Assembly: GCA_004431415.1 (NCBI GenBank)
Contig: QPMI01000216.1
Span: 1-64,000 of the forward strand
From: Cyanophora paradoxa
Taxonomy: Eukaryota; Glaucocystophyceae; Cyanophorales; Cyanophoraceae
Direction of reading: 5' to 3'
DNA length: 64,000 nucleotides
This document shows, piece after piece, positions 1 through 10,864 of the stretch (positions are counted from its first letter, which is position 1; the number at the start of each line of letters is the position of its first letter). The translations under genes and the position numbers were made by a program. The notes beneath the pieces were generated by a model that searched no databases, was not told the DNA's origin, and saw only the letters and a program-made list of their open reading frames with translations.

Positions 1-3000
1 GAGGCCGCCGCCGCCGCCGGCCTCGGCGTGGTCCGACTCTCTGCCCCGGCCCCGCCCCCGCCACCTTCGTCCCCTCGCCCCCGCTCGGACCGACTGTACC
101 CCCAGGTGAAGCGGGCCGGCCTGGAGAACGCGCCTCTCCCGTCATGTTCGTGAACGGGCGACCTTCTCCGGCCGCGAGGCGCGTCCCCCCAAACGCCGTA
201 CCCCCCTCGTGGCCCTAACCGCTGGTCGCGAAGGTCGAGGGGCGCCTGTTCGAGGCTCTGCAGGAGGAAATGGTCATGCTCCAGACCCTCGTCCACACAG
301 GGGTACCCTTTCTCCCGCCCGTCCCCGATTTTTCCGTCTCATCTTTCTCATTTCTCTCCCTCCCCCAGGCCATCCCGGACAAGACTGAGGACATTCTCGA
401 CGCGATCTTCTCGTGCGCCGTACCCCAGCACACTTCTTTTGCGTACCCCCTCATTCTCCTCGCCCCCTTGTTTTTGCCAGGGGCGCCAACGGGAAACTGT
501 CGCCGGCGCTCCGCCGTTACCGCTCTTCCCTCTTCCCCGACGAGCCGTCCGCGGTACCCCCCCTACCCGTTCGACCACCCGTACCCCCCTCAGACCTCGC
601 CCCCGCCAGCGGCACACGATGGAGCCCCCGCCGGGGGAGGAGGGCGCCGAGGCCGCGCCGCAGTTCAAGTGCGCCGCACCCCCTCCGCCCCCCGTCCTTG
701 TGCGGTGCGAGCGCGAGCGCAGGTACGTGCCGCTGGCGCCGTGGATCCGGCCGGCGGCGCCCTCGTCGGACCTGGACCTCGACCTCGACCTCGGGGAGGA
801 GGAGGACGAGGCCGCCAAGCCGGCCAAGGGCGCTGAGGAGAAGGAGGGGGGCGTCGCCTCGCGCCTCGCCTACATCCACGCCCCCGGCAGTGCGCCCCGT
901 CCCCCTGCCCGCCGCTCGTCCGCGCGGCCCCTCTGAGCCCGCGCGCAGCGGAGGACGACCTGAAGGCGGTGACGCACTGGCTCGCGGCCGACCTCTCGCG
1001 CCGCGAGGACCGCGCCCACCTCGCCGCCGCCCTCCAGCACCTCGTCCGCCCCTGGGCCCCCGCCCCCTCGCCCCGGCTCACCGCGCCCCCCGCAGGGCTC
1101 GCCCGCCAAGCCCGAGTCGCGGCTCGCGCTGCTGCAGTTCGCGCCGGCCGCCGCCGCCAGCCCCGCCGACCGCGTGCTGGCCCGCGCCGCCCTGCTCGCC
1201 ACCAGCGCCCTCGCTGGGCCCTCCCGCCCCTCCTGGAGCACCGCAAAGGTCCACCCCCCTTCCCTCCCCTCCTCTCGGGTTGAACTCAGTACTCCCGTCT
1301 CCTCTTCCCAAGGTCGGGCCCTTCCTCCGCGCCCTCCTGGCGCTCCGCGAGGCGGCCGCCGAGGACGCCGGCGAGGCGAGCGCCCCGTACCCCCCATCTT
1401 TCCGCTACCCCTCAATACGCCCGCCGCAGCTCGAGCACGCGGGGGCCGTCCTCCGCCTCGCCAAGCGGCTCCGCGGTGCGCCCGTACCCCCCTGCTCTTT
1501 TCCCCCCCCCCCCCCCCCCCCCTAACAGGCGGCAGTGCCCTCGGACGTGGCGGGGCTGCTCGGGGCGCACCTCACCGGCGCGGGGGCCGCCGCTGCCGAC
1601 GCCGCCCTCCGCTCCCAGGCCCGCCCGCTCCCTCGCTTCCCCCTTCTGTTTCCCTCCCCTGACGCCCGCCCCAGTCCGAGTTCGCGGTGAAGGACCTCGG
1701 CCTGAGCCCCGCCGCCCCCGCCCTCCTCACCAACGGCCGCCTCGTACCCCCTCCCATCCCTTCCCCTCCCCGCCACCCTCCCCTCTTTTCCGAGCGGCCG
1801 GCAGGTCTCGATCGAGGGTACCCCCATGGAGGCCGGAGACTTCGCCGCCCTCGAGGCCCACGAGGCGCAGGTACCCCCCACCCCGCCTTTCAGAGTACCC
1901 CTCCCCCGCGGGGGCCGACGCGGGGGTGCGGCAGCGGGCGGCGCGGGTGCGCGGTCTGCTCGACTCGCTCGAGTTCGAGGGGCTCTCCGCCGACGAGCTC
2001 AACAGGCCCGCCCCGTACCCCCCTCCCCCTCCTCCCCCCGCCTCGCGCATGCTAACGGGCGGGGCGCAGCGAGTGGCTGTCGGACGTGGCGATGGCGACG
2101 GTCTCCGTGCTGGGCGCCGAGCTCGCCGCCGGCCGCGCCGCCGCCCGCACCCAGCTCCCCGAGCTCCCCCACAAGCTCACGTGCCCGCCCCCGCCCGGAC
2201 CCCGACCCCGTACCCCCGCGTTGTTCCCGCCCGCCTCACCTCACGGCGGGCAGGGCGTACACGAGCGGGGGCGGGAGCGGGGTGCGGGTGTACGCGGTGG
2301 TGGACCCGCTCTCGGCGGCGGCGCAGCGGCTCGCCCCGCTGCTCCTCGCCGCCCGCGACTCCCTCAACGCCTCCGTCACTCTCGTCCTCAACCCCCAGCC
2401 CCAGGCCCGCCCCTTTTCCTCTTTCTCTCTTCTCCCTTCTCCTGAGGCGGGGCGGGCGGGCGGGCAGCTCTCGGCGGTGCCGGTGAACAACTTCTTCCGC
2501 TACGTGCTCGCCCCCGAGCTCGCCTTCGACGCCGCCGGGAAGTGCGCCCGCCCCCGGCCCCGCACCGCGCCCTCCCCCGCGCATCTTATGAACCCGGCGC
2601 GCAGCGTGGCGTCGCCGGGGGCCTCCTTCACGCAGCTGCCGGAGGAGGCGATCCTGACCATCGGCCTCCACACCCCCGAGTCCTGGCTCACGCAGTCCAC
2701 CGCCGCCCTCTACGACGTCCGCCCCTCCCCCGCCCGCCCGCCCCTCTCCCGCTCGCTCGCTCGCGGGCTGAGGGGCCGCGCAGGCGGACAACGTGCGGCT
2801 GAGCGAGGTGCCGGCCTCGGAGCGGCTCCTCTCCTTCGAGTACGAGCTCGAGAACATCGTCGTCACCGGCGCGTCCGCCGCGGGCTACGCTGCGATCCGC
2901 TCGCGTCCGGCTGAGGGGCGTGCGGGGGCGCAGGGCACTGCTACGACGCGCGGCTGCGGCAGCCGCCGCGCGGCCTCAAGCTCGTGCTCGGCACCCGCCT

Positions 3001-5689
3001 CCACCCGCACGCCACGGCCCGCCCCGCCCCGCCGCTCTCCGCAGCCCCGCAGAGCTCGTCTCTAACCCCCCCTTCAGGACACGCTTGTGATGAGCAACCT
3101 GGGGTACTTCCAGCTCAAGGCCAACCCGGGGCACGTCCGCCCGCCTTTCCCCCTCTTTCCCCCTCTTAGCCCCCCCGCAGCTTCTTCCGGCTGGCGCTGG
3201 CGCCGGGGCGCGCCTCGCGCCTCTACGGCATCGCCTCCGTCGAGAACACGTACCCCGCCCCGGTCCCGCCCCGCCCCGCCCCGCCCCGCCTCGGAGGCCT
3301 CCCGATGCGCCGCGATCTGACCGAGAGCCTCCTGGGGACGGGGCGCGGCAGGACGGGGGCCGGTACCGGCAGGTGGCGGTGAACGACTTCAAGGGGGTCG
3401 TGGTGCCCCTCTGGGTGCAGAAGCGCCCCGGCATGGAGGCCGAGGCCCTCCTCGACGAGAAGGCCCTCGGGTGCCTCGAGAGAGCCGCCCACCTCGAAAG
3501 CGAGCTGAAGGGTGCGGGGGGCAGGGAGCGGGAGGCGGAGGCGCCGGGGCCCGTGTGCGCGCACCTCGAGGACTGCGGCCCCGCCGAGCTCGCCGCCTTC
3601 GCCGCCGAGCACCCCGCGCCCGACGCCGCGCCCGCCCCCGGTGCGCCCCCAGAGCGCCCAGCGGCCGCCACTCCCCCCTCTTTCGCCCCGCCGCCCGCTG
3701 AGGCCGGGGGCAGGCAAGGCCAAGGCCTCCTCCTTCTGGGGCCGCCTCTCCTCCTACCTCTCCAAGCCCTCCGCCGCCTCCGGGTGAGGCCCACGCCGGC
3801 CCCGCCCCCGCCCGCCCCCGCCCCCGCCCACGGCCGCCCCGCGCCGCCAGGGCGGACGAGGAGGAGCCGGTGAACATCTTCTCGGTCGCCTCGGGGCACC
3901 TCTACGAGCGCTTCCTCCGCGTCCGCCCCCGCCCCGCCCTCGCCCCGCCCTCGCCCCGCCCCGCTTGAGGCCGTCGCCCGCCCTCGCGCCAGATCATGAC
4001 GGTGGCGGTGATGCGGCGCACGCGGCGGCCCGTCAAGTTCTGGCGCGCCCCTCCCCGCCCCTCCCCGCCCCCTCACCGGCCCCCCGCTGACCCTCGCCCC
4101 GCCAGGTTCATCAAGAACTACCTCTCCCCCAAGTTCAAGGCCTTCATGCCCACCCTCGCCGCCCGGTCCGCCCGGGCCCCGCCCCCGCGCCCTGCGCCCC
4201 CCGCCCCGCCTCACTTGCGGGCAGGTACAACTTCACGTACGACTTCGTGACGTACAAGTGGCCCTCGTGGCTCCACAAGCAGACCGAGAAGCAGCGCATC
4301 ATCTGGGCGTGCGCGCCCCCGCCCCGCCCGCAGCCCCGCCCCTGGGCCGCCCCCGAGCGCAAGCCCGCGCCGCGCAGGTACAAGATCCTGTTCCTGGACG
4401 TGCTCTTCCCCATCAGCACCCGCAAGGTCATCTTCGTCGACGCCGACCAGGTCCCCGCCCCCCTGCCAGCCCGCCGGGGCGAGGGGCCGAGGGCGGGGCG
4501 GGGCAGATCTCGCGGACGGACATGCGCGAGCTCCACGAGCTCGACCTCCAGGTGCCCCCGCCCCGCCCCGCCCCGCCCCCGCCTCGCCCGACCGACGCCG
4601 GCGGCAGGGGGCCCCCATCGCCATGACGCCCTTCTGCGAGAGCAACCACGAGACGGGTGCCCCCCGCCCCCGCCCCGCCCCCGCCCCGCCGCGCCCCGCC
4701 GAGCGCCCCCGCGCAGACGGCTACCGCTTCTGGACCAGCGGCTTCTGGAAGGAGCACCTGCGGACGAAGCCGTACCACATCTCGTGTGCCCCCGCCCGCG
4801 CCCCGCCCCCGCCCGGCGCCTCGCCGGCCCTCTGAGGCGGCGCGCGTGGCGGCAGGGCCCTCTTCGTCGTCGACCTCGTCCGCTTCCGCCAGGCGCCCTC
4901 CCCCCCCCCCCGGGTTTCCGGGCGGCGCCCCTCGGGGCGCGCCGGCGCTGACGGGGGCGGGCGGGCGGGGGGCGGGGGCAGATGGCGGCGGGGGACCAGT
5001 ACCGGGTGACGTACGACCAGCTCTCGCGGGACCCCAACTCCCTCTCCAACCTCGACCAGGCGCGCCGCGCCTCGCCTTCGCCTGGGACTTCGAGGCTCAT
5101 GCGAGTGCAATGTCTGAGGCGGGGGGCGCAGGACCTGCCGAACTACGCGCAGCACTCGATCCCCATCTTCTCCCTCCCCGTCCAGGTGCCCCGGCCCCCC
5201 TGCCCGGGCGGCTCCGCCTCCGCGGCGGGGGCCAAGCGGGGCGCCCCGGGGCAGTGGCTCTGGTGCGAGAGCTGGTGCGGCGACGTGGACAAGCCGGCCG
5301 CCAAGACCATCGACCTCGTGCGTGGCCTTGCCTCTAGATCTCCGGCTCCTCGCCCGCTCGCCCGCTCACGATTTCCTCCGCGCCCCGCTCCGCTCCGCAG
5401 TGCAACAACCCCATGACCAAGGGTGCCCGCCGCCGTACCCCGCCCACGCGCCAGGACGGCCCTCACCTGCCCTCCCGCAGAGCCCAAGCTCCAGCAGGCC
5501 CGCCGCATCATTCCCGAGTGGGAGGGGTACGACAACGGTGCGCGCCGTCTTCCCGTACCCTGCCGCGCCCTGGCCTTTCGAGTCGGCGCCGGACCGAGCC
5601 GTGCACGTGCCCGCGCAGAGATCCGAGAGATCCTGTCGGAGTGGGAGGCGAAGCAGGGTTCGCCCCAGGCCGCCGACGCCCAGGCGTGA
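1..5689 (+). CDS. UGGT: UDP-glucose:glycoprotein glucosyltransferase (partial, 3' part)
   Basis: This enzyme is the ER-lumen folding sensor that puts one glucose back on high-mannose N-glycans of misfolded glycoproteins so that calnexin/calreticulin can rebind them. The gene enters from the left edge, so its start is outside the window. About 20 or more short exons can be joined. Family landmarks in order are [12 protein letters not shown] (near 3095-3130), [17 protein letters not shown] (3870-3920), [13 protein letters not shown], the GT24 block [16 protein letters not shown], the metal-binding FVDADQ (about 4433-4450), [38 protein letters not shown] and CNNPMTKEPKL (about 5400-5470). Clear introns in the catalytic part include 4166-4224, 4309-4377, 4451-4506, 4552-4607, 4657-4716 and 4784-4855. 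Two introns, 4893-4981 and 5060-5131, start with GC. The protein ends PQAADAQA and lacks the KDEL-like tail usual in the family. The catalytic domain is certain; exon joins before about 2 kb are only approximate. Confidence 0.93.
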
Positions 5690-6455
5690 CCGCGCGGCGG
5701 CTCGCAGCAGTACTACTACGTTAGCGTTAGATAACCGCGCGTCCGAATGCTCGAATTCGTGACTCAATACCGATTCACTGCGTGGCTCCCGCACGCGTAC
5801 TTCGAATTCATTGCAATTTGCGTGTACAGTGCTATACACTGCAAGTCTGCAACGTAAACCGCTAGCGCATGCCGCAGTGCATGCACATGGGCCTGTTTCG
5901 ATTAGAAGAGAACCTGCAATGCGAGGGCAGCGGTCGCGGAGACGCCGAACAGCCTCAGGAGGTCCTCCTGCTCGCGCGCGGCCGGTAAGAAATCGTGCAC
6001 GCGCAGATCTCGACGAATAACGGCCCGGATCCGGATTCGAATTAAGTGACAGAAGCGCACCGGGTTCAATGGGCCCGAGGAGCCGGTGGCCGAGCTCGGC
6101 CAGAAAGGGATCGAGACCGACGCCGAGCCGCCGTCGACGTCGGTCCAGCGGAATGCCTGCGCCGGGAGGCCGTCGACTTCGACTTCGAATCCGCCTTCAG
6201 ATTGCTGAAGCTTCGAATTCGAATTCAAACCTTTTTAATGACGATCGGGGCAGCAACGCCAGGCTGCTCGACGCGAATATTGTACTGCACGTGCACAAAC
6301 GAATTCGAAATCATCGGGAATCAATACACACTGGGGTCAAAATCACTGCGCATGCTGTTGCTAGAGTCACGCACATCCTCCCCCACGACTTGGAGAATGT
6401 TGCGGCGATTGACGGCTCCAGAGAATGACGGTGGGACTGGACATGTACAGGGCGA
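5690..6455. other. Intergenic region with TTCGAATTC-type repeats
   Basis: This stretch follows the UGGT stop codon. It is less GC-rich than the gene and holds many short palindromic words such as GAATTCGAATTC. Short open frames exist but show no family motif and no consistent splice pattern. No gene is called here. Confidence 0.5.
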
Positions 6456-8107
6456 TCAGCGTCTTCTCGTGGAAACGACGATGGATTTAATTTCCTGAGA
6501 TAGCAGTACTAGTAGTGCGTGGACACGTAATGGCGCACTGAACTGCAGCACGGTCTGCCCGGTTAACGCCCCGCTCGTCGCGTTGAAGACGCTGACGCCG
6601 GACGCCTTCTTCTTGAAAGACTTGTTGTTATCGGCAATGTAGACTTCCACCGCTTGGTTCGGCTGAGCGAATAGAACAAGCCTTAAGAGCGGTCTCTGGA
6701 TCTCTCGTTCAGTTCTTCGTACCGTAAGCACTCTTGTGACAGGCACCAAATAAGGGGTTGTGGCTCCGGAACCGCTCTGCGGAATCGAATGTCGCATCAG
6801 CATTTATTCTCAGGCGATTCCTGCTTTTACGACCACGCCGATCTTGCGACTGCTCATTAGCCTAAGTAGAAGTAGATGCATGCATGCGCAGTTTATTAAA
6901 TCTAGACCATGCATATGCATATGATTCAAACTCCGAATTAATATTCTGTTCGAGTTACTGTACCCGCGGGGCGGAGACGAAAGCTGAAAGCAGCGTCACA
7001 GAGTAGACCACGGTATTGTCCAGCTCCTGATGGTGAAGGAACATCATATCTGATCAGCTGCACTGCGGCGAAACTATTCGCTACCATGTATTCAAATGCA
7101 CGCACGATCTCAGCTATAAAATCGGACGCCCTGAACTGGACATCGATCCGAGGTCGACGTTACGTATACGCGAGCCGTTTCAGCAATGCAATTGCAGCTG
7201 TATGCGTATACGTATACTATAATCAGCGCTAGAGCGCCGACGAACCTGCCATCTGCCGACGGTGACCTCTGCATCCGCTGAGGTGTTGGTTTTGATGAAT
7301 GCCTGAGTGCGAGCGCCGCAATGCAATTTAGTTTGCGCTAAGTATATACAATATTAATTTCGGCATTCATGATCAGAATTTAGAGAAAGCATATGCGCAT
7401 GCGCTAACCGGCGGTGGGAGTTGAACGGGCGCGGAGCTCGAGGTAGTTGGGGACGGCGTCGGAGTCGATGTCGCAATTGCAATCGCCTCCGGTCCAGGCG
7501 CCGGCTCCGGGTCCGGATTCGAGCTCAAGGCTGGGCTGGGCGAAGGGGTCGCGCTGACAGCGAAATCGTTTACGTATCCGTCAAAGATGGCAAATAAACG
7601 TGGAGAACGCTCTCGACCGGAACCGTACGCGTTGAACCCACCTTGGGCCTGGTTCTACGAATTGCGCCAATGCAGACGGAGAGGGGGTAGCCGTGACCAT
7701 TACTTCTGCTAGGCTACTGGGAGATGGTGAAGGACTGAGAGACGCTGATGGCGACCTGATGCATAATTACACACTTAAAATCATGTAAATAATTCAATGA
7801 ATGCTATCGCGCACGAGCTGGGGGAGGGGGTGGGCGTTATTGAAGGGTCGCCGCATATGCCGGTTACGTTGAGGAGAGGCGCGTTGCAGGAACAGTTGGG
7901 TCTCAGCTCGCCCGCGCCATAGCTCGTCACGATTGTCTCGTCACGGACGCAGCTCCGGTCGACGCAGTAAGCCCACCCTTCGTACTCGACGGAGTACCAG
8001 TTCTCGGGGCAAAAGTGGCATTCCCAAGTCGATTGGTCCGAAGTGGCGTTCGGAGCGCCCATTCTTCCCCGTAAATTGCAGGCCCAGACCGTCGGAGGCT
8101 TGTGCAC
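6456..8107 (-). CDS. Possible secreted Cys-rich/Ser-Pro-rich protein (fragment)
   Basis: I do not recognise this gene and it may be incomplete. On the minus strand an open segment (about 8107-7827) is rich in cysteines, with CHFCPENWYS, YCVDRSC and NCSCNAPLLNVTGICGDP, and continues into TPTPSPSS. Two further minus-strand pieces (about 7760-7656 and 7555-7380) read as Ser/Pro/Thr-rich stalk, with SPSASLSPSPSPSS and ATPSPSPALSS. Both have plausible AG acceptors. A last open piece (6803-6456) contains AVEVYIADNNKSFKKKASG, which resembles an extracellular beta-rich domain. Together they suggest a secreted or membrane-anchored protein with a mucin-like linker. There is no clear start codon or signal peptide, and whether the pieces belong to one gene is inference. 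A decaying gene copy is an alternative. Confidence 0.3.
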
Positions 8108-9270
8108 GACTGCCTCTGCAGAGATGCGAAGCGGACGCTTGCGGCGCAGCGCGCTCGCGACGGATCGAAGTTGAGCCCCGCCTGACCACGTGTCACAGTG
8201 TTCATCGCCATTCTAAATAGATCTAGATATATACATATTATCATGAACAAAACGCACCAGACACAGAATTCGAATTCGACGATGACGTAGTCGACGTCGG
8301 AACTGACAGTGTGCCGTGCGCGTCATGATGAATGAGCGTAGTTTTCGCATGCACGCGCACTTGTATCACCTGTAATTATAAATTAAAGGTGCATCATGGC
8401 TCAAGATCTCCGCGGCCGGTAGCTGAATTATTTATATACATAACTTCCTATACGCATGCGCAAACATCGCGTTTGAATTTTCATTATAATTATATTTGCA
8501 GGAATGCGCTCGCGAAGCTCACCGCTTCATCACCATGCGCATCGGCGTCGACGTCGGCAACTGGACCCGACTTCGAAACACGGATATCGCGACTGGCCAT
8601 GCACAGGGCCTCAGCCTCGAAGAAGGCGTACCAGCGAATTCGCGTTGGCCATGGCCCGTCGGACGCTGTCGCCACAGACGCGTACGATCCCTGCAGCTGT
8701 ACATATGCATGTGCGCGTAGATCTACATCTCTAGATCTGTCAACAGTTTTGCCCGAGACCGCGGCGCCGCCCGGGGCCGTGGACATGCATATCGGCAAGC
8801 TTGCAATCACAGCTGCAATGGCAAGTACGGATACGAAGGCCTTGTTCGCAGCGGATGCGGCGCCGAAGGTTGACGGTGATTGAGCGTTACCGTTTGCACG
8901 ATATCGATGGCCCATATGCAGATGCATTTCAGGGCCCGACTGCCCGGCGGCCGGCTGCAGCCTGCAGCCACGCTGATGAGCCTGCAGGCTAGCTGCAGCC
9001 TGCAGCTGGAATACGTATACGAATACGTGTACGTAAACGCAGTACGTACTAGTGAGCGCACGTACTACGGTATATACGTATACGATGAGCTGATGCAGGG
9101 CCTTAAAGCTTGCGGCCAAGTTGCAGGCTATCGTGCTATCGATATATCTGCCAGCCGCTGATCATGAGTTGATGTCAGCCTGATGAGCGCATCGGCCCGG
9201 CGGATATCGATGCATATGGCGATTCGATGCGTCGACGTCGACGTCCGACGGTCGCGGGCCGTCGCGGCAG

Positions 9271-9326
9271 TCTGCCGCAGTGCCGGGCAGTGCCGGCACC
9301 GTGGCACTGCCCGGCACTGCGGCAGA
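9271..9326. repeat. Perfect 24-bp inverted repeat with 8-base loop
   Basis: Bases 9271-9294 are the exact reverse complement of 9303-9326, separated by the eight bases GGCACCGT. The arms are GC-rich and begin TCTGCCGCAG. A transcript from either strand would fold into a long perfect hairpin. It sits in noncoding DNA, so it could be a small-RNA precursor, a recombination remnant or the core of a small mobile element. Confidence 0.85.
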
Positions 9327-9605
9327 TTGACCACGCCGACGTACGCGTCGACTCTACGGCGTCTACGTATACGCCGCGGCCGAGTACTACGAGTACTAGC
9401 CTAGTAGTAGCCTACGGAACTTGTAACGGAAGTACCGTAGTACCGGTATACTCGGCATTTGCTCGCGCCTCCTACTAGGATAAGAGCTTTTTTTACATTC
9501 GCGAGCCCGACGGATCCGGTACCGGTCAATCATGGATATCCGGACCGTATCGGACGTCCAATTCGAATTCCGATCGAATTCGATCCGGCTAGCGTGCGGC
9601 AACAA

Positions 9606-9842
9606 ATTACCGCGCCGAAATCTTGACGTACCGCGGTAATTTGGTGCCGCGGTAAAATCGCCGGTAATTAATAACCTGCTCAGGTACGTCGACGTCCTGC
9701 TCCATACAGTATCCCCCGCAATTATCGCCCCATACAAGCCTCAAAACTCTAGAACGCGGTAATTTGGTACCGAAGTATTTTGGCCACCTTCGGGCCAGGG
9801 TCTATAAAACTATAACGCGGTAATTTATGCCGCGGAAATTTA
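9606..9842. repeat. Dispersed CGCGGTAATTT motif cluster
   Basis: The words CGCGGTAATTT, CCGCGGTAA and the reverse form AATTACCGCG recur in both orientations within about 240 bases, for example near 9609, 9632, 9646, 9754 and 9816. Spacing is irregular, so this is not a simple tandem array. Confidence 0.6.
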
Positions 9843-10864
9843 GTAGGCTAGTACTCTTAGGACTCGCAGAGTCGCAGACTCTGAGACTCGCAGGCTCGCA
9901 GCTGCAGGCTATAGCTACCGGTAGACTGAGACTCGGGTAGACTCTGAGAGTCGCAGGCCCTAGGGCCTAGACTCCTGGCCCGAGTCCTGGGCCTAGCCTA
10001 GTAGAGGCTCGCACGCGCAGCGGCGCAGGCCGGGCTAGCCTAGTAGATCTAGAGTCGCAGGCTCGCAGGCTAAGAGTCGCAGGCTCGCAGCCTCGTGGCA
10101 GTGGGCACTAGCCTCTAGGCTCGTGAGTCGTGAGTCGTGAGTCGTCGTAACTTACTCAGTAGTAAGTCTCCGAGGCTCGTGAGTCGTGACTCGAGTCGTG
10201 CAGCAGACTCGTGCTCGTGAGTCGTGCACGTAGCCATATAGACGTAGAGTCGTCGTAGACGCGCGCAGCGCGCAGTTCGCGCAATTCGCAGCGCCCTGGC
10301 ACAGCAGTGGTGGGTACTGGTCACAGTGGTGGCCCAGGACACGTATCTAAGTATACAGACACTGCGCGAACGTCAACGTTTTAGCGGCGCGCGCGTGCAC
10401 GTACACACGTTTATATAATTACTGCCGCATGCGCAGTGCTATATAGCTATAGCTATAGCTAGCGATATATACGTATGCGTATACGCAGCTGCAGATCTAG
10501 AGCTCAGCGCGCGGCTTGCAATTGTGCAATATCATGCAAGCTTGGTCTCGCTCCTTCAGTTTATACGTTCTAGCTGGTCGAAAACGTATGCGAACTGGTC
10601 GAAAACGCATGCGAACTTCCGCATACGGATGCATGTACATGTGCAGCTGCTTTAGCTTGCTGACATGCATCATACTTCTTTCGAATACGCACACGGCGAT
10701 CGCGTACGCGTCGACGTCGATGTCTTCTGAATCCATGGTCATGGCCAACGTTAACGCGAACCTCAACGGTGCGCATGCGCATGCGCACCGTGTTTAGGTT
10801 GCATGTTAGGCGGGCATATCACCGATCACCGTGGCGCCTCGAATTGAACATCAACCAGCTGCAG

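Larger units (their letters stand above)
8108..10864. other. Long repeat-rich intergenic region
   Basis: About 2.7 kb without a supportable gene. The sequence is dominated by short palindromic and alternating words (GTATACGTATAC, GCATGCGCATGC, CTGCAGCCTGCAG) and by degenerate arrays of CTCGCAG and GTGAGTC around 9850-10210. Open frames here translate to low-complexity repeats in several frames, which indicates noncoding DNA. Confidence 0.6.

Noticed and set aside
8490-9119. 209-codon minus-strand open frame
   Set aside because: The translation is made of repeated YVYTY, LQAA and similar low-complexity words from palindromic DNA, and other frames are open too.
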